From: Liolophura sinensis
Lineage: Eukaryota > Mollusca > Polyplacophora > Chitonida > Chitonidae
Direction of reading: 5' to 3'
DNA length: 64,000 nt
Assembly: GCF_032854445.1 (NCBI RefSeq)
Contig: NC_088300.1
Location: forward strand, 28,379,608 to 28,443,607
Part shown: positions 1 to 12,438 of the stretch, piece after piece
Layout of the letters: each line of letters opens with the position of its first letter
Numbering within the stretch: the stretch's first letter is position 1
Program-made: the position numbers and the translations under genes
Notes under the pieces: model-generated
What the model saw: the letters and a program-made list of their open reading frames with translations, nothing else
Database searches by the model: none
Told to the model about the DNA's origin: nothing

Positions 1-350
1 CATTAAATTTTTACTACAAAAGCCAATGTGTCAAGGATATTCCATCATACGTCTTAACTCTAAGATTCTTATATTTTGCAGTGACTAAAATTTCCCCGTG
101 ACCAAATTTGGACGTATTGTCCAGAATCTGTGGTGATCTGCTTTATCATTGCGTATTATTCAGCATAACCCAGGAGTAGAGGGCAGATTAGGCATCGTGT
201 TTAATAAAGTCGTCATGCTGGATATATTGCCATGATTTTTGACATGAAAGCAGAACTGAAAGCGCAACTGAGATACAGATATATCTATGATTAAGGCCAA
301 GATGTTAACTGGCATTGCACACGATTTGGATACTGATTCACGTTTTGGGG
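1..350 (+). repeat. Decayed retroelement 3' end, copy 1 (cut by window edge)
   Basis: This stretch aligns by eye to 955-1290. Both share the runs around 'ccaatgtgtcaagg/gtagtgtatcaagg', 'gctggatatattgccatg' against 'gtcggatatatgaacag', 'aaagcgcaactgag' against 'aaagctcaactgag', and 'gatttggatactgatt'. It is the first of three diverged copies at the left end of the window. No open frame survives here. Its left boundary lies outside the window. Confidence 0.55.
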
Positions 351-582
351 CCTATTGTCTATCCGGTGACACTGAAAACTGCTTCTCTTTATTTAACCGA
401 TCGACCCTGGAGAGTTAACCTCACCCACTGGCTAGTTAGCCAAGCACACATGCTAAAATTCATGGGAGATTCGAAACCAAATGTACCTCTGTAGCTGATA
501 CGGTTAGGTTGAAAGAACTACCAGATAACATTTTTCCCTAATTTCGCCTACATTCCAACACTGCGATAAAACACAGAGCGTG

Positions 583-690
583 AAGGTGTGCCAGGAACCT
601 TCGGATTGTCGTGGGTTTCCCCTAGGCTTTGCCCGGTTTCATCCCACCATAATGTTGGCCGCCGTTGTGAAATATTCTAGGAACAGATGT
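583..690 (+). mobile_element. SINE family A, 3' domain fragment
   Basis: This fragment carries the 'gtcgtgggtttcccc', 'cccaccataatgttggccg' and 'gtgaaatattct' blocks that recur in all other copies of the family in this window (for example 46725-46955 and 63372-63605). The tRNA-like head and the tail are missing. Confidence 0.7.
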
Positions 691-769
691 AATAATTATA
701 AAGACGACCTTGGCTGGATTTAATGTAAACCACAGACTCTCCAGCCTGTACTAAGATGTACCAAGACCA

Positions 770-1290
770 AGACGGTAACCTCTCTCGCTGACTGTAAGAC
801 AAGGGAGACAGTTTCAATTTTGACATTGTAAATTATCCTTACTTGGACAGTATTATACCGAAGGCTCCATGCAGCACATGGCGTGTACATAACTCGCTTT
901 GCAGCATTTGTTAGATTCTGTGTGTTACGTGACGATTTCAATCAACGTCACAAGCTATTACTGCAAAAAGTAGTGTATCAAGGTTACTCCATCAAAAACC
1001 TTCACTAAAGTATCTTAAAATTTTACGATGAGTATAATTCTTTTGTAATTAAATATGGATAGAGCCTCCAGAATCTCCAGCACACTGCTTAATGATTGTC
1101 CCTAACTGTTTAGCCCGGGTCTGGGGGGGTGGGGTGGGGGCTGTATATTCACCGTCTCGATTTAGATCACCACGTCGGATATATGAACAGATGAAATCAA
1201 AGCTCAACTGAGATGATATTTTATTATCGGCAACTTATATATTAGTATGGTACATGATTTGGATACTGATTTCATTCATTCGTCTAGATC
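770..1290 (+). repeat. Decayed retroelement 3' end, copy 2
   Basis: The left part encodes a broken version of the peptide seen intact at 2037-2252: a FDIVNYPYLDSIIP-like string followed by frame breaks. The right part matches copy 1 (1-350) and copy 3 (about 2250-2430). A run of G with interruptions lies at about 1122-1140. The Y-L-D-G/S-x-I-P motif resembles the C-terminal tail of reverse-transcriptase polyproteins common in mollusc and lancelet genomes; that family link is from memory and is inference. Confidence 0.5.
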
Positions 1291-1921
1291 AACCCATGTG
1301 CCCTTCCAACATCATTGGAATGTGTTGACTTCTTTTTTCTGCACGATTCCGTCTTAATTTTGTAATTCATATAATTTCTTAGTTCTCTGAAGATTTGTAT
1401 TGAAAGTCGATTTGGGAATTGGCCTTGCGATTATTGACCTTATAGTCCAGCATAGAAGTACAACTTGTAACTTCAGACTAGTATATTAGGCTTTAAAGCA
1501 TAATCATTCGTTCATTCAATCTAGAACAGATAAACTAATGCTAAATTGAAGTTACAAGTTTGCACTAACTAAACTCAAGGTTTCCATGAGCGATTTTCTC
1601 TGATTTGTTCGGTGACTTCCTATGCTGTAACCAGCACTGACTGTCGGAGATGTTAGCTTTGAGGTAATTTAGCGCGCTTCCTGATTGGCTAGAGATGATT
1701 CGGAAGGCGGGGCCGGTCATTCAAATTTATCCATTTTAATTTCTTACTTTATATACCTTCTTATTTCTTTTGCGGTCCGTGTTAACGTTTGTTTTAGATT
1801 AATCTTGTGATTATTTACCCAAAAACATCCACTGTGGTTGTCAGCTGGTATATATACGAATGACTGTTGTATCGCCTAGTTTTACATTATGATAACTGCA
1901 CACTCTATTTTGGTAGCTAAG

Positions 1922-1960
1922 AGATTTCTAAGAATTCCTCATTTCTAAGAATTCCTCACC
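1922..1960. repeat. Short tandem duplication of about 17 bp
   Basis: The string 'atttctaagaattcctc' occurs twice back to back. It is in intergenic DNA with no other feature seen. Confidence 0.7.
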
Positions 1961-2029
1961 ATTTAGTATGATTTCTCTTATATCTGGACTTCTTCTTGCT
2001 TAAAGGATCACAACGGTTTTCTGTGGCGC

Positions 2030-2430
2030 CTGCTTTATGACAAGATCGATAGTTTCAGTTTTTGACATTATAAGTTATGCTTACTTAGATGGTAATATAC
2101 CGAACGGTTCCAGCTATGGCGTGTACACATTTCGCTTTGCAACATTTATTAGACCGTGTATGCTAGGTGAAGATTTCATTGAACGTCACAAGTTACACTA
2201 TTGGAAAAATATTTTTACAATTCTCACAGGTTGCATTACGGATCTTTTATAAGTAAATATGGACGGAGTGTCCATGATTTTGCTTAAAACGTGGTTTTAT
2301 AGGGGCTGTATATTTATCGTGTGGAACGATGTCGCCTTGTTGGATATATGTGAACAGCTACAATAAAAGCGCAACTAAGGTACATGATATAATTATCATC
2401 AACTAACATACCAGCATGTTACACGAATTA
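2030..2430 (+). pseudogene. Decayed retroelement 3' end, copy 3, with short open frame
   Basis: The open frame at 2037-2252 (71 codons) contains FDIISYAYLDGNIP, then SYGVY, then an R-x-C...DF...RHK pattern. The same protein pattern is found, broken, in copy 2. I recall this pattern as the tail of a reverse-transcriptase polyprotein in lophotrochozoan and lancelet repeats, so I read this as the 3' end of a non-LTR or related retroelement, not as a host gene. Downstream nucleotide similarity to copies 1 and 2 continues to about 2420. Confidence 0.5.
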
Positions 2431-2496
2431 AGACAGCCTCTGTTGTATCATGTAAGGACCAAACCAGGTTAAAATATCACAGTTTTGTCGTCTGCA

Positions 2497-2497
2497 A

Positions 2498-2592
<95 letters not shown>
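2497..2592. repeat. (AT)n microsatellite
   Basis: This is an almost pure AT dinucleotide tract of about 96 bp with a single G interruption. The Ile-Tyr frames across it are not genes. Confidence 0.97.
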
Positions 2593-2596
<4 letters not shown>

Positions 2597-5495
2597 GTAA
2601 AGAGATTGTGTGAGCAGGCCGCTGGGCAGAACAGCGAGGTCAATAACCACTTGAAACAACGTACCAAGTGTATTTATATTTGTCGATGACATGACATGTT
2701 GAAGCCCGTTTATGCACAGAGAGAGTGGATCAAAAACATTGTACTTAACAACACATGAGTGATTGATCGTGCCAGAAGATGGCCTCAGTTGTTGTTGGAG
2801 GAAGCATGGGCAACACATGTTCATAAACCCGAATTAAATCATGGGATAAAAGCTTCCAAAGATTTGTTAGTGTTCCACTGGTCGTAAATATTGTTCAAGG
2901 TATTGCTACCGTACCATTGTTACTGATATTGTTATTGTTACTGCTATTGTGTGATAGAACTGGTTTGCCTCATTTTTTTAAAAATATTCACTGTTAGGAA
3001 AACTATACGTGTATATAATCTCTCAACAAACAGCCGTTGCCTTGTAAATAATCTTGATGATGACCAAATAAAGGTCCAAATATTGAGGTTTCTCAACGAT
3101 ACATGTTAAGTCCTTTCTCGGAGTCCTTTCTAATGGATCTAATGAAACAATACACAGAGACAGGGCTATATGCTGGCAGCATATTCTATGACGGTGTGTT
3201 TACACTGGAGTTGACCAAACAGATCTCATGTGATCTGACACAGAGACCAGAGCTCTACTGAACTTTTCGCACCAATCACACCACAATCAATATACGTACT
3301 CAGCTGACATTTCTGAACCTACATCGCGATCATTGTTTTAATTGATTGTGGATTTGGCTGATTACACAAATATAAGCCGGTAACAGAAATCACTGACGGT
3401 CTTCAATATAGAGTAGATTGCTTCCAATAGCTTCGTTGCTCAGACAAGCAGTGCCTAGGATTTATGCTATGTCAACACAGCATTTTGAGTTTAGAAGAGT
3501 GAGTTAATTCGAATTTCAGTTTCAAGCAAAAGCGAATAGAATCCCAATTCCGCTTGTCTCAACATTAGTATACATAAGTGCTTATTCTAAAACTGCATAA
3601 TATTCTTAAATCAAGATAAATAAATGAATTTTGCAAATTTAAATAGTACACTATAAGGAATAAAATTAAATCATCAAAGGGGAATAGTCCGTGTGAATAA
3701 CAAGATAAATATCACTTCAGTTGTTATTGATCCATCCAAAATGAAATTTTGTTGAGCATGGCTGGCAAAACTATTCAGGTAACGAAAATATAAAAATAGG
3801 CGTACAATTTTGGAGGTGAGCGTTTTACAGGTTATGTTACAAATTTTGGTTGATTGCAAAATCTACTAATGGTCAAGTTTATGGAAATCTTAGCCAGACC
3901 TACCTATTTTTCTTGTTTCATCGTGTCATTGTCCTATATTACTCTCGCTATATCGGCTACTAAAATTTAACCAGTGAATAAGACTAGTAAACGAAGTATC
4001 CAAATCATATTGTTCAGAGCGTCAACCGGTAAAACAATATCCAAATCAAAAAATTAGATTGTCACAGAACACATTTACCTGGAAGTAGAAACAGTCAGAG
4101 TATTCCAATCATGTCAGAAAGACATACATGTGTATAATAACCGATATGCCATATATCAAGCATGTATACATATCTTTTTGAGGCATTGAAAGTTCCATAT
4201 GTGTGTCATACAAAATATAAAGCTATGAAGCAAGAAAGAGTATGAAAGTATCTTAATTATGCTCTTAATTGCGCTTATATTTTATATTGTTCATAAACCG
4301 CGTCGGTAAAATTACCACTGTGCAATATTTATACATTCCTTAGCCGCAGGTTAAGCGGAATTAGACATCCACATTCAAATACATTATATTGTACCACTGT
4401 CACAGAGGTTCCACGATGATCATTTCAGCCTGTTCTTCTAAAACTGCCTCACTACCTGATGCACAACGAGACAGGCACATTGTATCATTTCCTCTATCTG
4501 CACTAAGGTATATGAAAGCCTTTCTTATTTGATCCTGATCAATTATTCACAAATCTTCCATACTCAGAACGACAGACAAAACATCGTTTACACGTGTTCA
4601 TCAATTGACAATGTTTCACTTGAAGTGCTTGCCCATATTCTCCGGTCACTTGAAGGAATTGCTCTCAAGCAGATTCTATGTTCAGATAAAGGTTTAGAAT
4701 GGTGTCCAACTATTTAGTAAATCAATTCGTGCTGATCTGACCATGACCTACACTGAGAACATCAATACCTGCGAAACAAAACAGTACGCGAACTGCATCG
4801 TCTGCAGCTGAGAAATGTACTGGTCTATTTAGAAATAGACAGTTATTTTCTTTGTTATGGATAAAATCTTTTCAGACAAAATTTTGGGCCTTGCTTTACG
4901 TCTTGACTACAAACAAACATCGAAATTAATCTATGCGTCGAGAAAGAGACATTCGTATACAAGCAGTCAACCAATAAGCAAGGCCAATTCCCAAAACGAC
5001 GTTTAACACAAACCACTAATGAACTACGAAAGTAAATAAAGTATAAAATTAGGTCCGAATCAATGAATATTTCTAACCAAAATTTAACTTGTAGAATGGG
5101 TCATTTGTTTTACTTAGCTATGAGCCCTACAGCATGCAATACATCGACTTTTTGCAGGATGTCGAAGTTATTGCGAATTTATCCTTGTTTTCCTAGAATC
5201 GCGTCTGATTTTTTTTTTGACATATTGCACAACTGACATTAGCTGTGAAAACGTTAGCGCTTTTAAATTGTGGTAACGTGGTAAGTTATGGTGTCATCTT
5301 ACTTGCAGAATTTCTTACCGTTCATGTACATCTGGAGTCAGCTTTCCTTTCGAATATTGTTTGGCAGGTACAAATTTAGCTCCATCTTAAAAATTATACT
5401 ATTACACGTATGTCGTGTTACATGAATATCCTATGTGACAGCCTGTCTACTGACCAACGACCATAATCGAGCCATATAAATAGGTCTCCGCCGAA
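2593..5495. other. Intergenic stretch, nothing recognised
   Basis: The sequence is AT-rich without a supported exon, RNA gene or repeat that I could identify. Short open frames here have no recognisable motif and no splice-consistent neighbours. Confidence 0.5.
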
Positions 5496-5795
5496 TAACA
5501 TCCCTCAAGCACGGCGCACTCGAGAGCTGTGTGCTTAGCAAAAATTCTTTCGTAGCACTTGCCTTAAGGACGTAACTCTTGTCTGAGATTAACTTTGCTA
5601 TAAGTTTTTGCCTTTTGTGGGACTGCGCCAAATATCTAACGCGTTTGATAATTCTTCATTCATGCTCGGTCACTTGCCAAGGGCGGCGATCGAAAGCTGT
5701 CTCCTTTCAAATAGTCGCCAATGCGCATGCGTTTCCGGCCACATGATGTGGAAAGTGGCGGTCCACAGCGACATGATACCAGACGCTATATTAGA

Positions 5796-5980
5796 TTTAT
5801 TTATTTGATTTGATTGGTGTTTTACGGCCTACTTAAGAATATTTCACTTATACGACAGCGGCCAGCATTATGGTGGGAGGAAACCGAGCAAGCCCGGGGG
5901 AAACCCACGACCATCTGCAGGCTACTGAAGACCTTCCCACTTACGACCAGAGAGGAAGCCAACGTGAGCCGGACTTGAAC
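5796..5980 (-). mobile_element. SINE family A, 5'-truncated, with target-site duplication
   Basis: Read on the minus strand this is the SINE 3' two-thirds: 'gctggacttg...' side, then 'cccaccataatgctggcc', 'gtgaaatattct' and an AAATAAATAAA-type tail. It is flanked by a 12-13 bp direct repeat 'acgctatattaga', at about 5781 and again at about 5979. The tRNA-like head is absent. It sits inside the DNA-transposon relic, next to the MADF-like remnant. Confidence 0.85.
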
Positions 5981-6259
5981 GCTATATTAGAAGATAAGTT
6001 GGTTGAAATATGGCCAGACTATCGGTGTTTATATGATATTCGCTCCTCAGATTTCAAAGATCGGGATAAGGGGACTTGGGCACAGGAAGAAGTCGCCAGC
6101 AAGCTTGGTCAAACTGGCAATGTTTGCATTTCTATACTCATAACACACAGATGTCCGCTTTGATCGGTCGTCTGTTATTATCACGTCGCTGTGGATCGCC
6201 ACCTTGCAGAGCGTCGCTTTCGATCGCCGCACACGGCAAAGCATCGTGCATGAATGGAT

Positions 6260-7125
6260 AAAATTATCAAACTTTTATCAAACAAATGTGAGTAAAACTA
6301 AATGTATGCTTATTAAGCCCCAATCTAGTCGGATTACACATTCCTTATCCTCATTATTAATTTCGAATATTGCTATAGAACGCGTGTTTAATTTTAAATT
6401 TCTCGGTATAATCTTTAACCACAAGTTAAATTAGAAAAGCCATATTCAGTACATTTGTGGGAAAATTTCCAGAAATACTGGTATCATCAACTACATTAAA
6501 TTCTCTATCACTAAAAAGAGTCGTTTTATTTTGTACTATTCCTTGATTTATCTATACTTTACTAATGGCAATATCCTTTGGGAAGTACTTTTTCATCTCA
6601 TATCCATCCTTTGGTAAATCTTCAGAAAAGAACACTACGATAACACTTTCCCATAGATTGGCACATACCTAAAAGTTTCTCCGCTTATTTTCTGAAGCAA
6701 TCAAAAGTTCACCAATACAGTACACGTGGTCAGCAACTAAACTTATATAAGCCTATATTTTGGTCCACATGTTCTTATTATTCACTTAAAATAATTGGAC
6801 CACGTGAATGGAATAAGTTGCCTCTATTACTCCAAACAAGAGAATCCTCTTCGTCACTAAAATCTCGTCTAAAGTCTTACTTAGGATAGGTATTATTCCC
6901 ACGGTTATTCTCCCTCAGGTCGCCTCGGGTTAAACATATACATATTAGTTTATCATTATGTACTTTATTCTCCTGTATATGGTATTATCATGGCTTTAGT
7001 CTTTGTATTTGTATAGGGATATATCAGGCTCACCTGAGCCTTATTCCCGCCAACAATTTATACTGTCTATGACTATGTTTACTGTATGTGTTTGTGATTA
7101 AATATTGAATTGAATTGAATTGAAT
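6260..7125 (+). mobile_element. CR1/L2-like LINE 3' end, degenerate, with (TTGAA)n tail
   Basis: Conceptual translation across frame breaks gives reverse-transcriptase C-terminal features: a SKTKCMLI string, then FKFLGIIFNHKL, then H-I-x-x-I-x-x-K-I-S-R. About 600 bp of degenerate 3' sequence follows. The element ends in four tandem TTGAA units (about 7103-7125), as expected for target-primed insertions of CR1/L2-type elements. It interrupts the right arm of the surrounding inverted repeat. It carries many stops and is not functional. Confidence 0.7.
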
Positions 7126-7289
7126 TAAACGCGTTAAATATTTGGCGCAGCTCCATAAAGGGTATAAACTTACAGAATAGTTCAACGCAGACGAGAGTTA
7201 GGTCCTTAAGGCAATGCCACGAGTGAATTTTTGCTGAGCACACAGTTCCCGAGTGCGCCGGTCTTTAAGGCTACTTTGTAATATAAAAG

Positions 7290-9115
7290 GCGTGTTACAA
7301 TATGTGTGGTCATAAAAAGTACATAAAAAGCTTGTCAACTTTCTTCTTAAGACGTAAAAAAAAGACGGTGGAATGGGATGCAATAAATAGGCGGTTTTTT
7401 TGTTGTTGTTTTTTTTTTTTTGGCACATAACACTTGACTTTTTAACGGATTTGCCAGTGGCGTCGATAAACAAAGTATGCTATATACTTCGTCCAGAGAT
7501 GCCAGTCACCATACCACTTTTGCTCGAGACGTATTATATACGTATGAAAAGCGTTTGTTCACTTGATATACTGTCTCATCACTTTCATTAGAAGAATGTT
7601 TTTCTTCAAGCCAATATCGTAATGGTCCTCTATGGAAAGTAATATCTGTTTATGTATTATTATTCGGTTCTGAAGCACTGCTTCAATATATAATATCCAC
7701 TGCTTCCCACGACATTACATTAAAAAATTGCCTTACTGAAATATTCCAAACTACTGAAAAACAGGTTGGACTACTGTTGTCTAACATGACTCTTACAGCA
7801 TTATACTTAACGTCAAATACAGCTTACTGACCAGAAATTGGCGCATCCAGGCGGATAAGGGCTATACTTCATCGTAAAAAACTGATCCGCTTTTTTTTTA
7901 TAGCTAGACTGCTAATCCCCAGTTATTAGCACAGACGATAGGCTGCCAGAAAATTAGGCCCTTTTTCATTGAATGCTTTTCATTTCCACTCCTATTATAT
8001 GGTTGTATAGATCCTGGACGTCCTTTATGCAGAACGCCAAGACACAGTCGCACAAATCGTGCGTTTACTGTATAGTTTCTAGTTATGCAAGTTTTCTAAT
8101 TAACCTAATGCCGATATTACTTTTAACAGTCAATAGCCTGACATTTTATGACTGATGCATCCATAATAATAAAGTGAATTATTATTGAATACAATAATTA
8201 TTTATTCAGTTGTTCGTAGGCTCCAACAGCCGTACAACAGCAAGTATCACACGAGCCGATATGCCAATAGATGTAGACATCTCAAATGTGAATCCTGTCA
8301 ACACTCTGTCGCCAGTTACTAAGTATTGAAGGTTACTAATTTCCTAATTATTGAGAATAACTCGGCAAGCCGACACTTTTGTTCAGTTTTCCCCGGTCGT
8401 TATCGTGGCATCCTGTCTACTTAATTCTATACTTTACCCTAATATACAATCTTTGTTAAATCGTAAGCAACTGATCCATCTGTCTTTCCGGCTCTGCATG
8501 ACTCCTCTCCCAGCTCCCCGATAAGGTTACACATGCGCAGATCATGGAATTCTCCTCTGAATTGAAGATTGCTCGATAATTCTGCCCTACACGTGGCACA
8601 TTATAATTCGTGGTACTGTTATTTTGTACCTAGTTAAAATGTTTTAACTGAAATGGAACTGAAAAACCATCCACTCGTGTATAGGTTTAACGCTATAGGC
8701 CTATATAGTGACAAAATGTTATTCTGCTTACAGCTACAACAGTTGAAAATGATTCGTCAAATTTTTGTCATATCAATGCTGTACGTCATAGAATGGAATT
8801 GCGCAACGCGAGAATTTGGGGAAACATATGTTTTGAGTAGTGTTAAGTTTACTGCATAAAAATTGGCATAGTCCATGCCCTTGAGTAACCTTGACTAGCC
8901 TTTATAGAGTGAGGATCAGAGAAATAACAGTGAGGCTTAATTCTGAAACTTCCTGCCAGCACTAAATGTTCATATAATAATTTGTTAATACCAAGAATTG
9001 ATTTGCAAATAGTTTCAGTGAAAGACAACACTGTTCATTATCCTATAATACCATGCAAGTTACACAAAATTACATAAATCAAAAGACATGCTAAATGAGT
9101 GACCGTCTAAAACAT
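7290..9115. other. Intergenic stretch, nothing recognised
   Basis: I see no supported gene or repeat family here, apart from short T and A homopolymers near 7410-7422 and 7890. Confidence 0.45.
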
Positions 9116-9119
9116 TAAA

Positions 9120-9550
9120 ATGAGCAACCTTTGTTATAATCGTCTTCACAATAGCACGCATCATGCACAAAAAATCGATATCAAAATAACACTCATCATG
9201 TACAACTATAGACATCACAAGAATACACATCATGTACAACTATCGACATCACAACATTACGCATTATGCTCAGCAATTGATATCAAAACAATGGCTATCG
9301 CAACAATCGATATCACAACAAAACATCTGAATTAGCTGCGTGACAACAAAGTAGATCACAATAAACATATTCACAATATACAACAAAATATCTATTGTCA
9401 TCACGAAAAAATGGCCAACAACCGTCATTATTACAACCAACATCACAGCAACCAACATCACAGCAACCAACATCACAGCAGCCAACATCTCAGCAAACAA
9501 CCTCAAGATAAACGATACTCCAACAAACACAGATCCCAGAATCAACATAA
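9120..9550. repeat. Degenerate CA/AAC-rich repeat tract
   Basis: The tract is built of variations on 'atcacaacaa', 'atcatgtacaactat' and 'aaccaacatcacagc'. The last is tandem at about 9436-9490 with a unit near 15 bp. Both strands are free of stops for up to 90 codons only because of the biased composition. Confidence 0.6.
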
Positions 9551-9683
9551 TACAAAAAGAACTCTATAAAAAATTTTTAGCTCGAAATTCAAAAACACAA
9601 ACTACAACAATTCTGTAAGAGACTGCTTTGTAAAAATATTAAAGCTTACGAGTGCATAGGGAGGAAGTCAGATGAGGACATCT

Positions 9684-9704
9684 ACGCCCTCGGCACGAGG
9701 GCGT
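9684..9704. other. GC-rich perfect hairpin
   Basis: A 9-bp stem (acgccctcg / cgagggcgt) closes a 3-base loop in AT-rich surroundings. No gene is adjacent. Function is unknown and it may be chance or a repeat remnant. Confidence 0.5.
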
Positions 9705-10050
9705 GACGAGATGAAAATAACCGCCTTCCATACACACATAGAAATCAGCACGAAAATAACCACCTCTCTGAACTAATATTAATACAACATATATACTTAG
9801 CGGGAACTTTGCTGTAATATATAATTATGACTTAGTCCCCTCGGGATAAAAAGGGCCGTTGCAACAATATGGGAAATCGTCCCTGTCGCTCAGGTCGATT
9901 GCCAAATTGCCCACACTGACAGATGGTCTACGAAATGACGCAAATGTTTCCCCTTTGTACGGTTGGAGTTGTTATGTAATAGGTGTAGCTGAGGAAATAG
10001 TCGATGAAAAAATATTCGTTGCTAACCACCATCCAATTGTATGCCGTTGA

Positions 10051-12430
10051 ATGCATACGATAATATCTAACGTTGGTATCTGAAAAGTTTTGCCTTACGA
10101 ATTTTACCGTGGATATATGTCTTTAATACACATTTCTTACGATGCTAAACTGATAAACAGGCGCCCCCTGTTCCAAATTATTTAATTTTTTTCGATTTTC
10201 AAAAATATGATTGCGTTAACCAACACTTTACTTAGTTATAACTTACTACTCTCGAACTAGACACCAAGTATGTGGAAATAATTTTGGTTTACGTAATCAT
10301 ATTTTTATTATGAAGGGAATTCCTTCAGGAAAGCGAGTTAAAATAGCAATATCTGCTTTTGACCTTACTTTGGCCTTTTGATAGAACGAAAGTATTAATC
10401 ACATCATTCCAATTTCTCCCACACATGTTCTTCAGTAATTGTACTTGGTATTCAAATAAGTTTTACCTATTTTTCTGCCTGATGGAAATTCAACCTAACT
10501 GCTGCACCGAAGTGTGACGATTTCCCATTTAGTTGCAAGGGATCCTTAAAAGTTTGCACTGCACCTTTATTTGTTGAAAAGGATAGGATAATCTGTTATT
10601 CCAGATACAGTGTAACACATTTTTGGTTGGTTGTATATACAGATCTGCGTGCAGAGAACAAATAATCCATAATTAATGATAAAATAAATTGTCTGTATTG
10701 TCTTTCAAATCAGCATTTGTCGAGACAGTTAAGGGCATATGGCTGTTAACAAAGAAGGATGGAGGATTACAACATCAATGACTCAGGGTTTAACATGTTT
10801 TAGGTGGTTTATTTCATCCCGCTATAGCTCTACAAACAGTGTACGTGGCTGACTACGATCTTTTGAACAAGGTTCGTGTTTCAGTGGTGTATGAATATTG
10901 ATCATTTTTATTCCAGACAAATGGGGTTTTACATCCTCTGATTCTAGATAATGCCCCTAATGAATTAGGTTTTACGTCTATACGGTGACTCCACTCGTCG
11001 TGAGTATGGAAAGGTTGCGCTACTCTGTATAATTACAAGGCTAATCTGTGCGATTTGTGCATAAAACAATTTAATCTTGTGTGGAAAAGTCATTGGTTTT
11101 AAGCTGGATGGTTTTTAGATCAGCAAAAATGCCAACAAACTGATATTTAACCTGTAGTATTAGACTTTCGGTCATATAACAGTCGCATATGTGACAGTTG
11201 TGTTGATGATTAATCTAGTGAGTGGACAGTGTGAGCTGGCTCATACTGAAGAGATACTGATTATGTCAGACGTTAGATTATTATCATTTCTATAAACAGC
11301 ACCCACAATCGTCCACCACCACCACCATCCACGCAGGTTCAGTTATTGAGGACTGATACCTGGATTATCATTAACTAACTGACCAATGAGTTGACGTGTT
11401 TCCTTCCTGGTTCTGTTACCAAGGCAACGTGATTTGCACCACTGTTATATCCGGCTTGATATGCTGTTAATCACTTTACTTTGAAAATGACGTACAACGT
11501 CAAATGAAGAAAACTGAAGGTAGTAATTAGGTACCTTAACTGTTGAAGCCGGTTTAACATTATGTTAGAAATCGTTTACTGCTGTTTTGCAAATTTCGTG
11601 ACTAGAAATTCTAACAACGCCAATAAGTTAACAAGAGCAGCAACTCTACCCTGACACTACTGCAAAATCACTAATAATATATGAGGGAAAACCATTCTAG
11701 ATAACATATTCTCTTGGCATTTGACCACAATAACGGTATTATTTTATTTGTACACCTCCATAAAGTGCGTTCTTTTAGGCGCGTACGGCTTCAACGGAAT
11801 TTATGGTGCCTGATAGCGTCCATTTTCACCGCGCTTCGTGACCCAGCAGAAAATGCCGACGACATGTACAACCCGGATCCGCACCCTTCGTGCGTTTCGC
11901 GTGCTTGACGGGTGTACGAAGGTCGCAGGATGCACGATTTTAATGAAACACCCGTGCCTCCACTCCTTTCGCGTTTTCCGCGGGTACACGATTGTCACGG
12001 GCTAGATGACCGCTACCAGCCACCATAGAAATTGGAAGAGAAGACAAGAATATTTTATTTTGGTCAGATACTTGAAATAAATAACTAAAGCCGAAATGGG
12101 CGTGAACTTGGAAGTAGCCATTGTTCTGCGCATAAACCACTGGCGTGACACTCACGTGAGCAATGCAGACATGTGATCACCATGTTCAGCAGAACAGAAA
12201 ATATAACAAGACGTTAATCAATCGAGAGATTCATTAGTGCAAAAAGGTTTCTCAGCAAAATGTTACTTCCCCAAACCCACAGACGTGATGTCGATATTGC
12301 CTGATCTAATGTACAGGTCTGTTCCGCAGGAAAAACCCATTATAAGGCAGCTACATGAGAAAGCCTAAAGGTAGAAGCGAAGGCCTGTAGTTGGTCACAT
12401 TGTATGATCCAGGATTCGTGTAACTTTGAA
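10051..12430. other. Intergenic stretch upstream of the PAN/hemopexin-like gene
   Basis: No exon or known repeat was recognised. A locally GC-rich, CpG-rich patch lies at about 11770-12020 in otherwise AT-rich DNA, 0.4 kb or more upstream of the next gene. It could be a promoter-type CpG patch or an unidentified repeat. Confidence 0.4.
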
Positions 12431-12438
12431 CGGATGCT

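Larger units (their letters stand above)
5500..7285. mobile_element. DNA-transposon relic with long inverted arms and MADF-like ORF, invaded by a SINE and a LINE
   Basis: The left arm (about 5500-5785) is the diverged reverse complement of two right-arm pieces: 7285 back to 7125, and 6285 back to 6130. Shared words include 'ggcgcactcg', 'agcaaaaattc', 'gccttaagga', 'gcgccaaatat', 'aacgcgttt', 'gcggcgatcgaaagc' and 'ccacagcgac'. The right arm is split by a LINE 3' end. Between the arms, after removing a SINE, a frame at about 5985-6120 reads LEDKLVEIWPDYRCLYD followed by a K-D-R-D-K...W-x-x-E-V-A-x-K-L pattern. This is a MADF/Myb-SANT-like DNA-binding domain, the kind carried by PIF/Harbinger-type elements. 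Superfamily assignment is inference; no transposase was found. Confidence 0.6.

Noticed and set aside
2428-2824. Two overlapping minus-strand open frames with long Ile-Tyr runs
   Set aside because: They are translations of the (AT)n microsatellite at 2497-2592.
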